A stretch of DNA of 64,000 nucleotides, from NCBI GenBank assembly GCA_964631725.1, contig CAZVYX010000006.1:1-64000 (forward strand), read 5' to 3'. The translations under genes and the position numbers were made by a program. Origin of the DNA: GCA-2731375 sp964631725. Lineage in GTDB: Bacteria; Pseudomonadota; Alphaproteobacteria; GCA-2731375. Of this stretch, positions 1-8,628 are shown one piece after another (position 1 is the first letter of the stretch; each line of letters starts with the position of its first letter). The notes beneath the pieces were generated by a model. The model was not told the origin of the DNA. It searched no databases and worked only from the letters and a program-made list of their open reading frames with translations.

Positions 1-1165
1 AGGCCTCCAAAATCATCGCGGTGGATGTGCCCCAGTTGCGGGCATAGGGAATGACGCCGATACCGGTAACCAGCGCATTTTGGGTATTGGCGACCTGGCG
101 CTGGCCCGCCTCGCCGAACATCTGGCGCACCGCCTCCGCCAGGTTGAGACCGCCGCTGGCCAGGCCCGGCTGTCCCGCCGATAGCTGCCCGCCGCCGGTA
201 TTGAGGGGCAGATCGCCCGTGCAGGACAGGTCCGTCGCCATGACATAGTCGCTGCCCTTGCCCTTTTCGCAGAAGCCGAAGTCCTCCATCTGCATCATTA
301 CCGCAATGGTAAAATCGTCATAAGGTTGGAAGCTGCCGATATCCGCCGGCTTCAGGCCGGATTTGCCGAACACCTTGGGCGCCAGCACGCTAAACCCGGT
401 TTCGGTGATATCCGCAACCGGATCGGCGCCCTTGAAGTTCGTCACTTCGGCATAGGCGGTGGGGCGGACCGTCTTCTCGATCCCCAGTTCCCTGGCCTTG
501 GCCTCGGAGGTGACCAGAAAGGCATTGCCGCCGTCGCAGAACATGACGCAGTCCAACAGGCGCAGCGGATCGGCAATCATGCGCGAGTTCATGTAGTCCT
601 CAACCGTCAGCGGCTTTTTCAATTTCTCGAAGGCATTGTCGTTCATCAGGCCGCCTTCGCGCTGGGCAATGGCGATCTTGGCCAGGGCCTCGTAGTTCAG
701 GCCGTATTGATGCTCATAGCGGCTCATCAACAGACCGAAGGCCGAAGGCGGGCCCAGAACGCCCACCGGGTCCTGAAACTCGCCGCGCCAGGCGCCATAG
801 TTGGCGCCCCAGTTGGTGCTGGGCGCATCCGCCGACAGCACCACGGCGACCTCGCATTGCCCCTCGCGGATCGCGGCCATGGCCCGGGCCACGCCGCCGG
901 TAGCGGAACAACCGCCCATGCCGCCGTAGTTCAGCCAGGTCGGTGACAGGCCCAGGGCCTCCGTCATATAGACGGCAAAAAACGGATTGGCGCATTCGCT
1001 CAACGGCACCGTGACCGACAGGCCGTCGACCATGGCCTTTTCCACGCCCGTTGAATCGAGCAAGGCAGCGAAAGCCTCACCCGCGAAGTCATAAGCGCTG
1101 CGCCCGCTTCTGAATTTCACCGCCGTTTCCGAATAGCCGGCGATAACCAAGTTTTTATCTGGCAA
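1..1165 (-). CDS. Thiolase family protein (SCP2/acetyl-CoA acetyltransferase-like), 3' end outside window
   Basis: This is a thiolase-fold protein of the lipid-transfer (SCP2-thiolase) type, expected to act on acyl-CoA substrates in the cytoplasm. About 388 residues lie in the window and the C-terminus runs off the left edge. The start is a TTG at 1163-1165, six bases after an AGGAGGAG ribosome site at 1172-1179; the first residues read MPDKNLVIAGYSETAVKF. The stretch GGMGGCSATGGVARAM fits the N-terminal thiolase active-site region, with its Cys as the likely nucleophile. In this family an adjacent OB-fold DUF35 protein is common but lies outside the window if present. The gene is divergent from the molybdenum oxidoreductase. 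Substrate cannot be told from sequence. Confidence 0.85.
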   Translation of the reverse strand, partial: MPDKNLVIAGYSETAVKFRSGRSAYDFAGEAFAALLDSTGVEKAMVDGLSVTVPLSECANPFFAVYMTEALGLSPTWLNYGGMGGCSATGGVARAMAAIREGQCEVAVVLSADAPSTNWGANYGAWRGEFQDPVGVLGPPSAFGLLMSRYEHQYGLNYEALAKIAIAQREGGLMNDNAFEKLKKPLTVEDYMNSRMIADPLRLLDCVMFCDGGNAFLVTSEAKARELGIEKTVRPTAYAEVTNFKGADPVADITETGFSVLAPKVFGKSGLKPADIGSFQPYDDFTIAVMMQMEDFGFCEKGKGSDYVMATDLSCTGDLPLNTGGGQLSAGQPGLASGGLNLAEAVRQMFGEAGQRQVANTQNALVTGIGVIPYARNWGTSTAMILEA

Positions 1166-1286
1166 GATCCGCTCCTCCTGCAGCATTCTTGTTTTCGATG
1201 TTGTGTTGATTGTAGCCGTGCTTTGCGTTCAATGAATAGCCCGTGATAGCGTATCGCCCATAAAGCCGTTTGAGAGGATGCGCCGC

Positions 1287-4034
1287 ATGACCAATTCAAA
1301 GCCGGAAACCAGGAAAGTCCCGACCTATTGCTTTCAGTGCGTTTCGGGACCGGATCTGATCAAGGTCGAGGTTGAGGACGATGTGGCGGTGCGGATTGAG
1401 CCGAACCTGAACATCTGCGGCCAGCATCCGGGCCAGGGCACGCCATGTGTGAAGGCCTATGGCCTGGTGCAGAAAACCTACAATCCGAACCGGGTGCAAC
1501 AGCCCATGAAGCGGACCAACCCGAAGAAGGGCCGCGACGAGGATCCCGGCTTCGTGCCCATCAGTTGGGACGAGGCTCTGGATACCGTGGCCGCCAAGAT
1601 GAAGGAAATCCGCGCCAAGGGGCTGAAGGATAATTCCGGCTATCCGCGCCTGGCGGTTTCTTTCGGCGGCGGCGGCACGCCGACCCGCTTCATGGGCAGC
1701 TTCCCGGCGGTGCTGGCGGCCTGGGGCCCGGCGGATCTGGGTTTTGGCGCCGGCCAGGGCGTGAAATGCTATCACTCGGAACACCTGTATGGCGAATTGT
1801 GGCAGCGCGCCTTTACCCTGGAGGTGGACAGCCCGTACTGCGAATACGTCATCAACTGCGGCAAGAACGTCGATGCCTCGGGCGGCGCCACGGGGGTGCG
1901 CCGGGGCGCGGCGGCGCGGCGGCGTGGTTTGAAGCGCGTCATGGTGGAGCCGCATCTTTCCGTCACCGGAGCGATGTCGGCGGAGTGGGTGCCGATCAAG
2001 GCCAAGACCGACGCGGCGTTCCTGTTCGCCGTCATCCACCGCATCATCAAGGAGCGCAACTGGGCCGAGGTCTGTGACGTCCGTTTCCTGAAGGAGGACA
2101 CCACCTCGCCCTATCTGGTGGGGCCGAACGGCTATTACCTGCGGGAGCCGAGCACGGAAAAGCCGCTGATCTGGGATCTGGCCGACGGCCAGGCGAAACC
2201 GTTCGATGCCAATATCGCGGACCCCGCCCTGGACGGCAGCTTTAAGGTTACGGGGCTGGAATTGGGGGCGGACGACGAGGTCTGGCGCCACGAGGATGTA
2301 GAGGTTAAACCCGCCTTCCAGATGCTGTTGGATCATATGGCGGAATACACCCCGGAATGGGCCGAGGCCGAATGCGACGTGCCGGCGGAGACCGTCCGCC
2401 GGGTCGGTGACGAGTTCGTGGCCCATGCCCGCGTTGGCGAAATGATCGAAATCGAAGGCGAAATGCTGCCCCTGCGCCCGGTTGGCGTCGCCCTGGGAAA
2501 AAGCGTCAACAACGGACCGGGCGGCTATCACGCGGTCTGGGCCCGGACATTGTTGAGCGTCCTGGTCGGCGCCATCGAAGTGCCGGGATCGAACCTGGGC
2601 ACGAAAGTGCGCCTGAACCGGCCGGCCAACAACAAACATCTAAGTGCCGTATCCAGCCGCGACGGCATCATGGACTTCCCCTTCAACGATACATCGAAGG
2701 AAGGCTGGTCCTCGCAGCCGCGCATCCGCAACGGCTATAACTCCCTGGTGCCGCTGTCCTCAAGCTCACCCTGGGCGCCGGCGTTGGGCCCGGCGCATCT
2801 GCCCTGGCTGTTCCAAAAAAAGGCGCCGGACAACTGGCCGCGTCCCACGTTGCCGGATATGTGGATCTGTTACCGCACCAATCCCGCCATATCATCCTGG
2901 AACGCGCCGGAAGTCGCGGAACGGATATCCGAGTTTCCCTTCACCCTGGCCTTTGCCTACACCCGGGACGAGACCAACCACATGGCGGATATCATCCTGC
3001 CGGAGGCGACGGACCTGGAAAGCCTGCAGCTCAGCCGCATCGGCGGCACCGGCTCGGGCGAGCAGTTCTGGAAGCATCAGGGCTGGATGATCCGGCAGCC
3101 GGCGGTGGAGCCGGTGGTCGACGCCATGGACATGACCGACATCGCCACCGAGATCTGCCAGCGCGTCGGCATCCTGGGCGAATACAACATGGCCATCAAC
3201 AAGGGCGCGGCCGGCATGAAGCTGGTCAACAACCAGTTCGACTACAGCCTGGAAGGCGACGTGGCTTATGGTGTCGAGGAGATCTGGGACCGGGTGGCCA
3301 AGGCCGCCAGCCACGATCTGACCAATGGCGAAGAGATCCACGGCCTGGATTGGTTCAAGGAAAACGGCTACATGCTGCGCGATTTCAAGCAGCGGGAATG
3401 GTATCTGTATCCCTACATGAAGGACAGGGGCATCCGCTTCGAACTGCCCTACCAGGAACGCATCAAACGCCACGGCGTGCAGTTGGCCAACCGCCTGCAC
3501 GAGGTCGGCGTGGAATGGTGGGACGGGCAGTTGGAGGACTATGACCCCCTGCCGAAGTATGAATCCTTCCCCGATATCTGGACCAACTATGTCAGCGAAA
3601 TGGGCAAGGACCCGGACGATTATCCGTTCTGGGCCCTGACCGCGCGCAGCATGCAATACGCCTGGGGCGCCAACGTGGGCATTCCACTGATCCATGAAGT
3701 GGCGGAAAACGTCGCCGGCCATTCCGGCATCGTCATGAACATGCAGGCGGCCCGGGAGCGCGGCATCGAGCAGGGCGACCCGGTGGTGATCGAATCCGCC
3801 ACCGGCATCACCTATGGCAACGCGGTGCTGCGCCAGGGCATCCGCCCGGACACGGTGTTGATGATCGGCCAGTTCGATCATTGGGTCACACCCTTTGCCA
3901 AGGACCTGAACCTGCCCAGCCTAAATTCGGTGACCGATATTTCACTGTCCCTGACTGACGGCACCGGCAGCGGTTCGGACATCGTGCGGGTCAAGATCAG
4001 CAAGGATCTCAGGCTGCGGAGAACCGGTTCGTGA
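1287..4034 (+). CDS. Molybdopterin oxidoreductase catalytic subunit, PadB-like (phenylacetyl-CoA:acceptor oxidoreductase family)
   Basis: A 915-residue Mo-bis(MGD) enzyme of the DMSO reductase superfamily. The N-terminus holds a likely [4Fe-4S] site with C15, C18 and C54, and C44 as a possible fourth ligand; the usual third Cys four residues after the second is absent (VSGP follows). C161 in KCYHSEHLYGE is a candidate Mo ligand. The C-terminal part carries the dinucleotide-binding domain. No Tat signal is visible, so it probably works on the cytoplasmic side or is exported with a partner. I prefer the ATG at 1287 over 1278 because GAGAGG at 1272-1277 then has normal spacing. It overlaps the next gene by four bases. 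The PadB assignment is from remembered N-terminal similarity; thiosulfate or polysulfide reductase-like activity is the alternative. Confidence 0.75.
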   Translation: MTNSKPETRKVPTYCFQCVSGPDLIKVEVEDDVAVRIEPNLNICGQHPGQGTPCVKAYGLVQKTYNPNRVQQPMKRTNPKKGRDEDPGFVPISWDEALDTVAAKMKEIRAKGLKDNSGYPRLAVSFGGGGTPTRFMGSFPAVLAAWGPADLGFGAGQGVKCYHSEHLYGELWQRAFTLEVDSPYCEYVINCGKNVDASGGATGVRRGAAARRRGLKRVMVEPHLSVTGAMSAEWVPIKAKTDAAFLFAVIHRIIKERNWAEVCDVRFLKEDTTSPYLVGPNGYYLREPSTEKPLIWDLADGQAKPFDANIADPALDGSFKVTGLELGADDEVWRHEDVEVKPAFQMLLDHMAEYTPEWAEAECDVPAETVRRVGDEFVAHARVGEMIEIEGEMLPLRPVGVALGKSVNNGPGGYHAVWARTLLSVLVGAIEVPGSNLGTKVRLNRPANNKHLSAVSSRDGIMDFPFNDTSKEGWSSQPRIRNGYNSLVPLSSSSPWAPALGPAHLPWLFQKKAPDNWPRPTLPDMWICYRTNPAISSWNAPEVAERISEFPFTLAFAYTRDETNHMADIILPEATDLESLQLSRIGGTGSGEQFWKHQGWMIRQPAVEPVVDAMDMTDIATEICQRVGILGEYNMAINKGAAGMKLVNNQFDYSLEGDVAYGVEEIWDRVAKAASHDLTNGEEIHGLDWFKENGYMLRDFKQREWYLYPYMKDRGIRFELPYQERIKRHGVQLANRLHEVGVEWWDGQLEDYDPLPKYESFPDIWTNYVSEMGKDPDDYPFWALTARSMQYAWGANVGIPLIHEVAENVAGHSGIVMNMQAARERGIEQGDPVVIESATGITYGNAVLRQGIRPDTVLMIGQFDHWVTPFAKDLNLPSLNSVTDISLSLTDGTGSGSDIVRVKISKDLRLRRTGS

Positions 4035-5659
4035 ACGATCAGAGTGCCCGTACGCTTGCCGGCAAACGTTTCGGCATGGTGATCGACCTGAACAGTTGCG
4101 TCGGCTGTCAGACCTGTACCATCGCCTGCAAGCATGCCAACGACACCCTGCCCGGCGTGCAATGGCGCCGGGTCATCGATGTGGAGCTGGGGACATTCCC
4201 AAACGTCGCGCGCCTGTTCATGGTCACGGGCTGCCAGCATTGCGCCGAGCCGTCCTGTGTGCCGGTCTGCCCCACGGGTGCGACGAAACAGCGGGCCGAT
4301 GGCCTGGTCACCATGGATTACGATCTATGTATCGGCTGCGGCTATTGCGCCGTGGCCTGCCCCTATCAGGCCCGTAGCATCTCGCACGAACAGAACTGGT
4401 ACTACGGCACGCCGACGGCCCAGGAAACCCAGGTGGCCCATGCGGACCGCATCGGCGTCGCCAACAAATGCACCTTCTGCATCGACCGCGTGGATAGCGG
4501 CCTGGCGAGCGGCCTAACGCCAGGGGTGGACCCGGACGCGACGCCTGCCTGCGCCAACGCCTGTATCGCCACGGCGATCCATTTCGGCGATTTCAACGAT
4601 CGCAACAGCAATGTCAGCCTGCTGGCCAGTGGCGACAATGCCATTCAGATGCACCACGAACTGGGCAACGACCCCCAGGTTAAGTACCTCTATGGCGTGC
4701 CCAACTCGATGCCGGGGCGGCAACGCACGGCGGACGATGTGGACGAGATGGCCCTGCAGGACCCAGCCAATGCCCTGGTCGGCAAGGTACAGAAATTCTG
4801 GGACATGCGCGCGGCGATGAACTTCATCCTGGGCGGTATGAGCACCGGCCTGATCATCATTGCCTGGCTGGCCTATCTGATGGGCGGCGTGGCCGAAAGC
4901 ACCCTGGTGGGCATCAACGTGGTGGCCGGCGTGGGCATGGCGGCGGGGCTGTTTTTCGTCTTTCTGGAAATCGCCCGCAAGCTGCGGTTTCTGAACGTGC
5001 TGCTGCGCCCGCAAACCTCCTGGATGACGCGGGAGACTTATGTGGTCGCGCTCTTCTATCCCACGCTGTTGCTGGATCTGCTTTGGCCGCATGGCGTCCT
5101 GCATGTATTGCTGGTGATCGAGGCGGCGGCGTTCCTCTATTGCCAGGCCCGCATCCTGCCGGCGGGTAAGGGCATCCCGGCCTGGCGCGTACCCTTGATG
5201 CCCTGGATGCTGATCGCCACCGGCTTGCTGGAGGGCGCCGGCCTGCTGGCGATCTCCGCCACCCTGCATCCGGATCTGCGCGGCGCCGCACCCCTGGCCG
5301 CCGGCATGGGCGGTGCCCTGGCGGTGATCAACGCCATCCTGTGGCGCAACTATTTCACATCGGCCGCCGCCAATGGCATCGGCCCCATGGCGCGGGGCGC
5401 CCTGGCCGCCATCAACCTGCCCCTGCGCCTGATCGGCCACGCCCTGCCGCTGCTGGGCTTCGCCGCCTTCCTGGGTCTGTGGCCGACCCAGCCCCTGGTC
5501 GCCACCCTCGGCGGTCTCGGCGCCGTGGTTGGCGGCGTCATGTGGAAAGTCACGGTGATCACCAAGGCCAGCCACCAGCAGGGTTTCAACCTATCGAAAG
5601 TTCCCCAGCGTGGCTCCGGCACGCGGGCGGCGCCAACAAGGATGGGCACGGCGGCTTAG
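4031..5659 (+). CDS. Fused iron-sulfur electron-transfer and membrane-anchor subunit (PadC-PadD-like)
   Basis: 542 residues that combine two proteins usually encoded separately. Residues 1-240 form a ferredoxin-type subunit with four Cys clusters: CVGCQTCTIAC (from C23), CQHCAEPSCVPVC, CIGCGYCAVAC, and CTFC paired with CANAC, enough for four [4Fe-4S] centres. Residues from about 260 to 530 form roughly eight hydrophobic segments typical of an NrfD/DmsC quinone-interacting anchor. The start is GTG, overlapping the stop of the catalytic subunit (GTGA), so the two are translationally coupled. Together they would move electrons between the molybdenum site and the quinone pool. No separate third subunit follows, which supports a true fusion. 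Confidence 0.8.
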   Translation: MNDQSARTLAGKRFGMVIDLNSCVGCQTCTIACKHANDTLPGVQWRRVIDVELGTFPNVARLFMVTGCQHCAEPSCVPVCPTGATKQRADGLVTMDYDLCIGCGYCAVACPYQARSISHEQNWYYGTPTAQETQVAHADRIGVANKCTFCIDRVDSGLASGLTPGVDPDATPACANACIATAIHFGDFNDRNSNVSLLASGDNAIQMHHELGNDPQVKYLYGVPNSMPGRQRTADDVDEMALQDPANALVGKVQKFWDMRAAMNFILGGMSTGLIIIAWLAYLMGGVAESTLVGINVVAGVGMAAGLFFVFLEIARKLRFLNVLLRPQTSWMTRETYVVALFYPTLLLDLLWPHGVLHVLLVIEAAAFLYCQARILPAGKGIPAWRVPLMPWMLIATGLLEGAGLLAISATLHPDLRGAAPLAAGMGGALAVINAILWRNYFTSAAANGIGPMARGALAAINLPLRLIGHALPLLGFAAFLGLWPTQPLVATLGGLGAVVGGVMWKVTVITKASHQQGFNLSKVPQRGSGTRAAPTRMGTAA

Positions 5660-5800
5660 ACCATATTGCCTGTGGAAATTTCCGGTTTGCGATTGTCGTA
5701 AGTCTCTTGCTTAAGATACATTCTGAAAGATAACCATAGCGGCGCGTGGCGCATATCTAATTCATAGGTGACACGCATCGCCTAGCCGGAATGATTTGCC

Positions 5801-6766
5801 ATGACACTGAAAGCCGCCATTACCGCTACCATTCTGCTGGCGACAGTGTGCCAAGACGGCGCCGCGCAATCGGTGGGACCGGGCAAGGGAGTTGCCTTTG
5901 ACCTGCCCATGGTCGATGCCCATACACAGATCGATGGCGATACGGAAATGGAGGTGGTGCTCCGGAACATGGACCGGGCCGGGATCGGGCGGGCCCTGCT
6001 GTCGCCGCGGTTTCGCCGTCCGCCCGCCGATATTCTCGCCCTGGCCAGGGCGCACCCCGACCGCATCACCGCCACCGTGCGCACCAAGACAAAGGCGTAT
6101 TTCAAGGGCCGTAAGGGGACGGCGTTCTTCCGCAAATTCCTGAAGCGGGAAATTGCCGCCGGAGACTACGGCGCCATCGCCGAGGTCATCATGTGGCATG
6201 CCCAAAAAGGCAACCGGGCCGGCCAGTTCGTGATTGCGCCGGACCATGAGCGCGTGCAGGTCTATCTCGATGCCGCCATCGCCCATGGCTGGCCCTTCAT
6301 CATCCATATTGAATTCGCCGCCGCCGGTGCTGACCGGGCGCCGTTCATGGCCATGATGCGGGCCATGCTGCGGCGTTATCCCGACCACCCCATGGCCCTG
6401 ATCCACATGGGACAGATCGACGATCCGGACGAGGCGCGGGCGCTGATCGAGGCGCACCCGAACCTGCATTTCCTGACCTCCCACTGCAATCCCATCACTA
6501 TGTCCGATTCCCGGCAGCCCTGGGCCAACCTGTTCGACGGTGAGAACATCAAACCCGCCTGGGCCGCCCTGATGACCGACCACCCGGACCGTTTCATCCT
6601 GGCCTTCGATAATGTTTTTCCGGAGCACTGGGGCGGCTATTACATTTCCCAGGCCAGGCATTGGCGCCGGGCCCTGCGGGATCTGCCCGAAGAGGTGGCC
6701 CATGCCATCGCGCACCGGAACGCCGAACGCCTATGGCGCCTGCCGCCGACGCCGAGCAAATTCTAG
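5801..6766 (+). CDS. Secreted amidohydrolase-family (TIM-barrel) protein
   Basis: 321 residues with a cleavable-looking signal peptide (hydrophobic residues 3-16, then AAQS). The body resembles the amidohydrolase-2 family: MVDAHTQID after the signal, a His at FIIHIEF, LIHMGQIDDPDE, LTSHCNP and an Asp at ILAFDNVFPEHWG. The first metal motif reads H-x-Q rather than the usual H-x-H, so metal binding may be altered. It stands alone after the molybdenum pair, with about 140 bp between. No substrate can be inferred. Confidence 0.65.
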   Translation: MTLKAAITATILLATVCQDGAAQSVGPGKGVAFDLPMVDAHTQIDGDTEMEVVLRNMDRAGIGRALLSPRFRRPPADILALARAHPDRITATVRTKTKAYFKGRKGTAFFRKFLKREIAAGDYGAIAEVIMWHAQKGNRAGQFVIAPDHERVQVYLDAAIAHGWPFIIHIEFAAAGADRAPFMAMMRAMLRRYPDHPMALIHMGQIDDPDEARALIEAHPNLHFLTSHCNPITMSDSRQPWANLFDGENIKPAWAALMTDHPDRFILAFDNVFPEHWGGYYISQARHWRRALRDLPEEVAHAIAHRNAERLWRLPPTPSKF

Positions 6767-6855
6767 GGCTGAAAGTGTCGCCGCCGATTGCGTTAGGCAT
6801 GAATATTTGACATAATACTAAGAGTCGATTGCATCGGTCATATCAGGGGGAAGAT

Positions 6856-7200
6856 ATGAAATTGCCCCACATCAACCTGCCGGAAATCGGTATGACGGTC
6901 AGTGGCATTGTGCTGGCGTTGACGCCCTTGGCGCTTTGGGTGGCTCCAAATCAGGCGTCCTTCGGCGTCATTCTGGCGGTTACCGTGGTTGCGGGCGCCA
7001 CGGTCTGGCTGTTTTCGGTCTGGCATACCGCCTATCACCCGCAAACGCCGGGGGCAGTTTCAGGGCGCAGGCTGGCAACCGTGCCGGATCAATTTGTCGC
7101 CGAACTGCACAAACTCTCGCCCATGACCTACCACCATCGCAGTCTGGGCGACCGCCGCTACCAGGGGAAAATCGACCCGCTGAAGAAACTCCTGCAATAG
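6856..7200 (+). CDS. Small two-TM membrane protein of unknown function
   Basis: 114 residues; the ATG at 6856 follows an AGGGGGA ribosome site at 6844-6851. Two hydrophobic segments occupy roughly residues 8-28 and 33-55, followed by a basic, His-rich cytoplasmic-looking tail. The first segment (EIGMTVSGIVLALTPLALW) closely matches the first segment of the small membrane protein at 63475-63912 (ELGLTLAGITAALTPLLLW), so the two appear to be distant paralogues. I do not recognise the family. Confidence 0.6.
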   Translation: MKLPHINLPEIGMTVSGIVLALTPLALWVAPNQASFGVILAVTVVAGATVWLFSVWHTAYHPQTPGAVSGRRLATVPDQFVAELHKLSPMTYHHRSLGDRRYQGKIDPLKKLLQ

Positions 7201-7215
7201 TTGCGGCTCCGCCGC

Positions 7216-8535
7216 CTATTCCTGGCTCTCCATATCCTCGACCAGTTCGGCGAAACTTTCCTGCACCGCTTCGGCATCGGTGTCAGAGGCAGTGACGATT
7301 TCCTCCAGCTCAATATCCGGATTCAAAACCGCGCTCATGGGTGTCGGCGCCAGGGGTACGAAGTCGCCCATCTCTTCCGACGCCACCGCCTCGCGGCGCA
7401 GGCTGCGCCAGACGGCGAACAGGCATAACAGTGCCATCGCGGCGGCGATGGTGTGGAAAAAGCCGTCCGGCCCGGCCAGGTCCATGGCCAGGGCCGCGAT
7501 CGGCGCGCCGAGCGATGATCCCACCGCCGCCGTCAGCACCAGGGCACCGCTGGCCGCCACCATCTGGCTGGGGTTGAGATAGTCATTGGTGTGCGCCGTG
7601 CAAAGCGCATAGAGCGGCGTTGAGAAGCCGCCGATCAGGGCAATCACCAGGTACAGGGGCCAGCCGTTGTCCGCGATCCCGCCCGCGAAGCCCGGCGCGA
7701 TGAGGGCCACGGCGGCACCGGCGGCGCAGGTCGCCATAATCACCCAACGGCGCCCGATCACATCCGAGGCCTTGCCGATGGGGTATTGCAGAAACGCACC
7801 ACCCAGCACGATGGCGCCCATGAACAGGGAAATCTGCCGCACCGACAGGCCGATCTCGGCGGCGTAGACCGCGCCCATGCCGAAGATCGCCCCCATCATC
7901 GCCCCATTCACGCCCATGCCGAAGACGCCCAGGGGCGAGACCTGGAAAAGCTGGCGCACGCCGACGCTCTCGGAGGTATTGAAATCAGGCGCCCGGCTGA
8001 CCGAAAGCAGAATGGGAATGACCGCGATGCTGACCAGGACCGAAATCAGCACGAACAATTCGTATGATGACGGCGAGGCGATGTTCAACAAGAACTGCCC
8101 GCCCGCCATGCCGCCCAGGCTGATCAGCATGTAGAAGCTGAGCAACTGGCCCCGGGTCTCGTTCTCGGAGGCGTCGTTGAGCCAGCTTTCCGCCACGATG
8201 TAAAGGCCCGCGTACGCAATTCCCGTGACGAAGCGCATGGTCCACCAGACCCACGGATCGATGATCACCGCATGCAGCAGGATCGAGGTCGAGGCCAGTG
8301 ACGCCATGGCGCCGAAACTGCGGATATGGCCGACCCGGGCGACGAATTTCGGCACGATGATGGCGCCGACCAATAGCCCCATGAAGTAGCCCGCCATCAC
8401 CAGCCCCGTCGTGGTGACGCCAAAGCCTTCCAGGGAGGCGCGCAGACCCAGCAGAGATCCCTGCAGGCCGTTGCCCAGCATGATCAGGCCCAGACCCAGA
8501 AACAATGCCCAACTATCAGAGATTACCCGCAGCAC
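7216..8535 (-). CDS. MFS transporter, 12 TM
   Basis: 439 residues, GTG start at 8533-8535 preceded by GGAAAG. It has a dozen hydrophobic segments and MFS features: an export-like first half (GLVMAGYFMGLLVGAIIVPKFVARVGHIR, motif A region, shortened in spirit to G-x-x-VPKFVARVGHIR) and GKASDVIGRR in the loop between TM8 and TM9. A 50-residue acidic C-terminal tail follows the last helix. It resembles the YcaD/YfkF branch of sugar- or drug-type carriers, but the substrate is unknown. It converges with the small membrane gene before it and follows an alpha/beta hydrolase gene on the same strand. Confidence 0.8.
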   Translation of the reverse strand: MLRVISDSWALFLGLGLIMLGNGLQGSLLGLRASLEGFGVTTTGLVMAGYFMGLLVGAIIVPKFVARVGHIRSFGAMASLASTSILLHAVIIDPWVWWTMRFVTGIAYAGLYIVAESWLNDASENETRGQLLSFYMLISLGGMAGGQFLLNIASPSSYELFVLISVLVSIAVIPILLSVSRAPDFNTSESVGVRQLFQVSPLGVFGMGVNGAMMGAIFGMGAVYAAEIGLSVRQISLFMGAIVLGGAFLQYPIGKASDVIGRRWVIMATCAAGAAVALIAPGFAGGIADNGWPLYLVIALIGGFSTPLYALCTAHTNDYLNPSQMVAASGALVLTAAVGSSLGAPIAALAMDLAGPDGFFHTIAAAMALLCLFAVWRSLRREAVASEEMGDFVPLAPTPMSAVLNPDIELEEIVTASDTDAEAVQESFAELVEDMESQE

Positions 8536-8575
8536 GTCATATCGCTTTCCACCAACGGGTTGACGCCGAAGACCG

Positions 8576-8621
8576 GGCTCAAATGTGTACGAAATAGCCG
8601 AATTACAAGGGCATTTGAGCC
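8576..8621. repeat. 10-bp perfect inverted repeat between hydrolase and MFS genes
   Basis: GGCTCAAATG at 8576-8585 and CATTTGAGCC at 8612-8621 are perfect reverse complements separated by 26 bases. The element starts 8 bases after the stop of the alpha/beta hydrolase gene and lies upstream of the MFS gene, both on the minus strand. It lacks a T-run, so it is a weak terminator candidate; an operator or RNA-processing hairpin is equally possible. Confidence 0.5.
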
Positions 8622-8628
8622 AGATAAG

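Noticed and set aside
1296..2639. 447-codon open frame on the minus strand
   Set aside because: It lies opposite the molybdenum oxidoreductase gene and is low in recognisable motifs; an antisense shadow of a high-GC gene.
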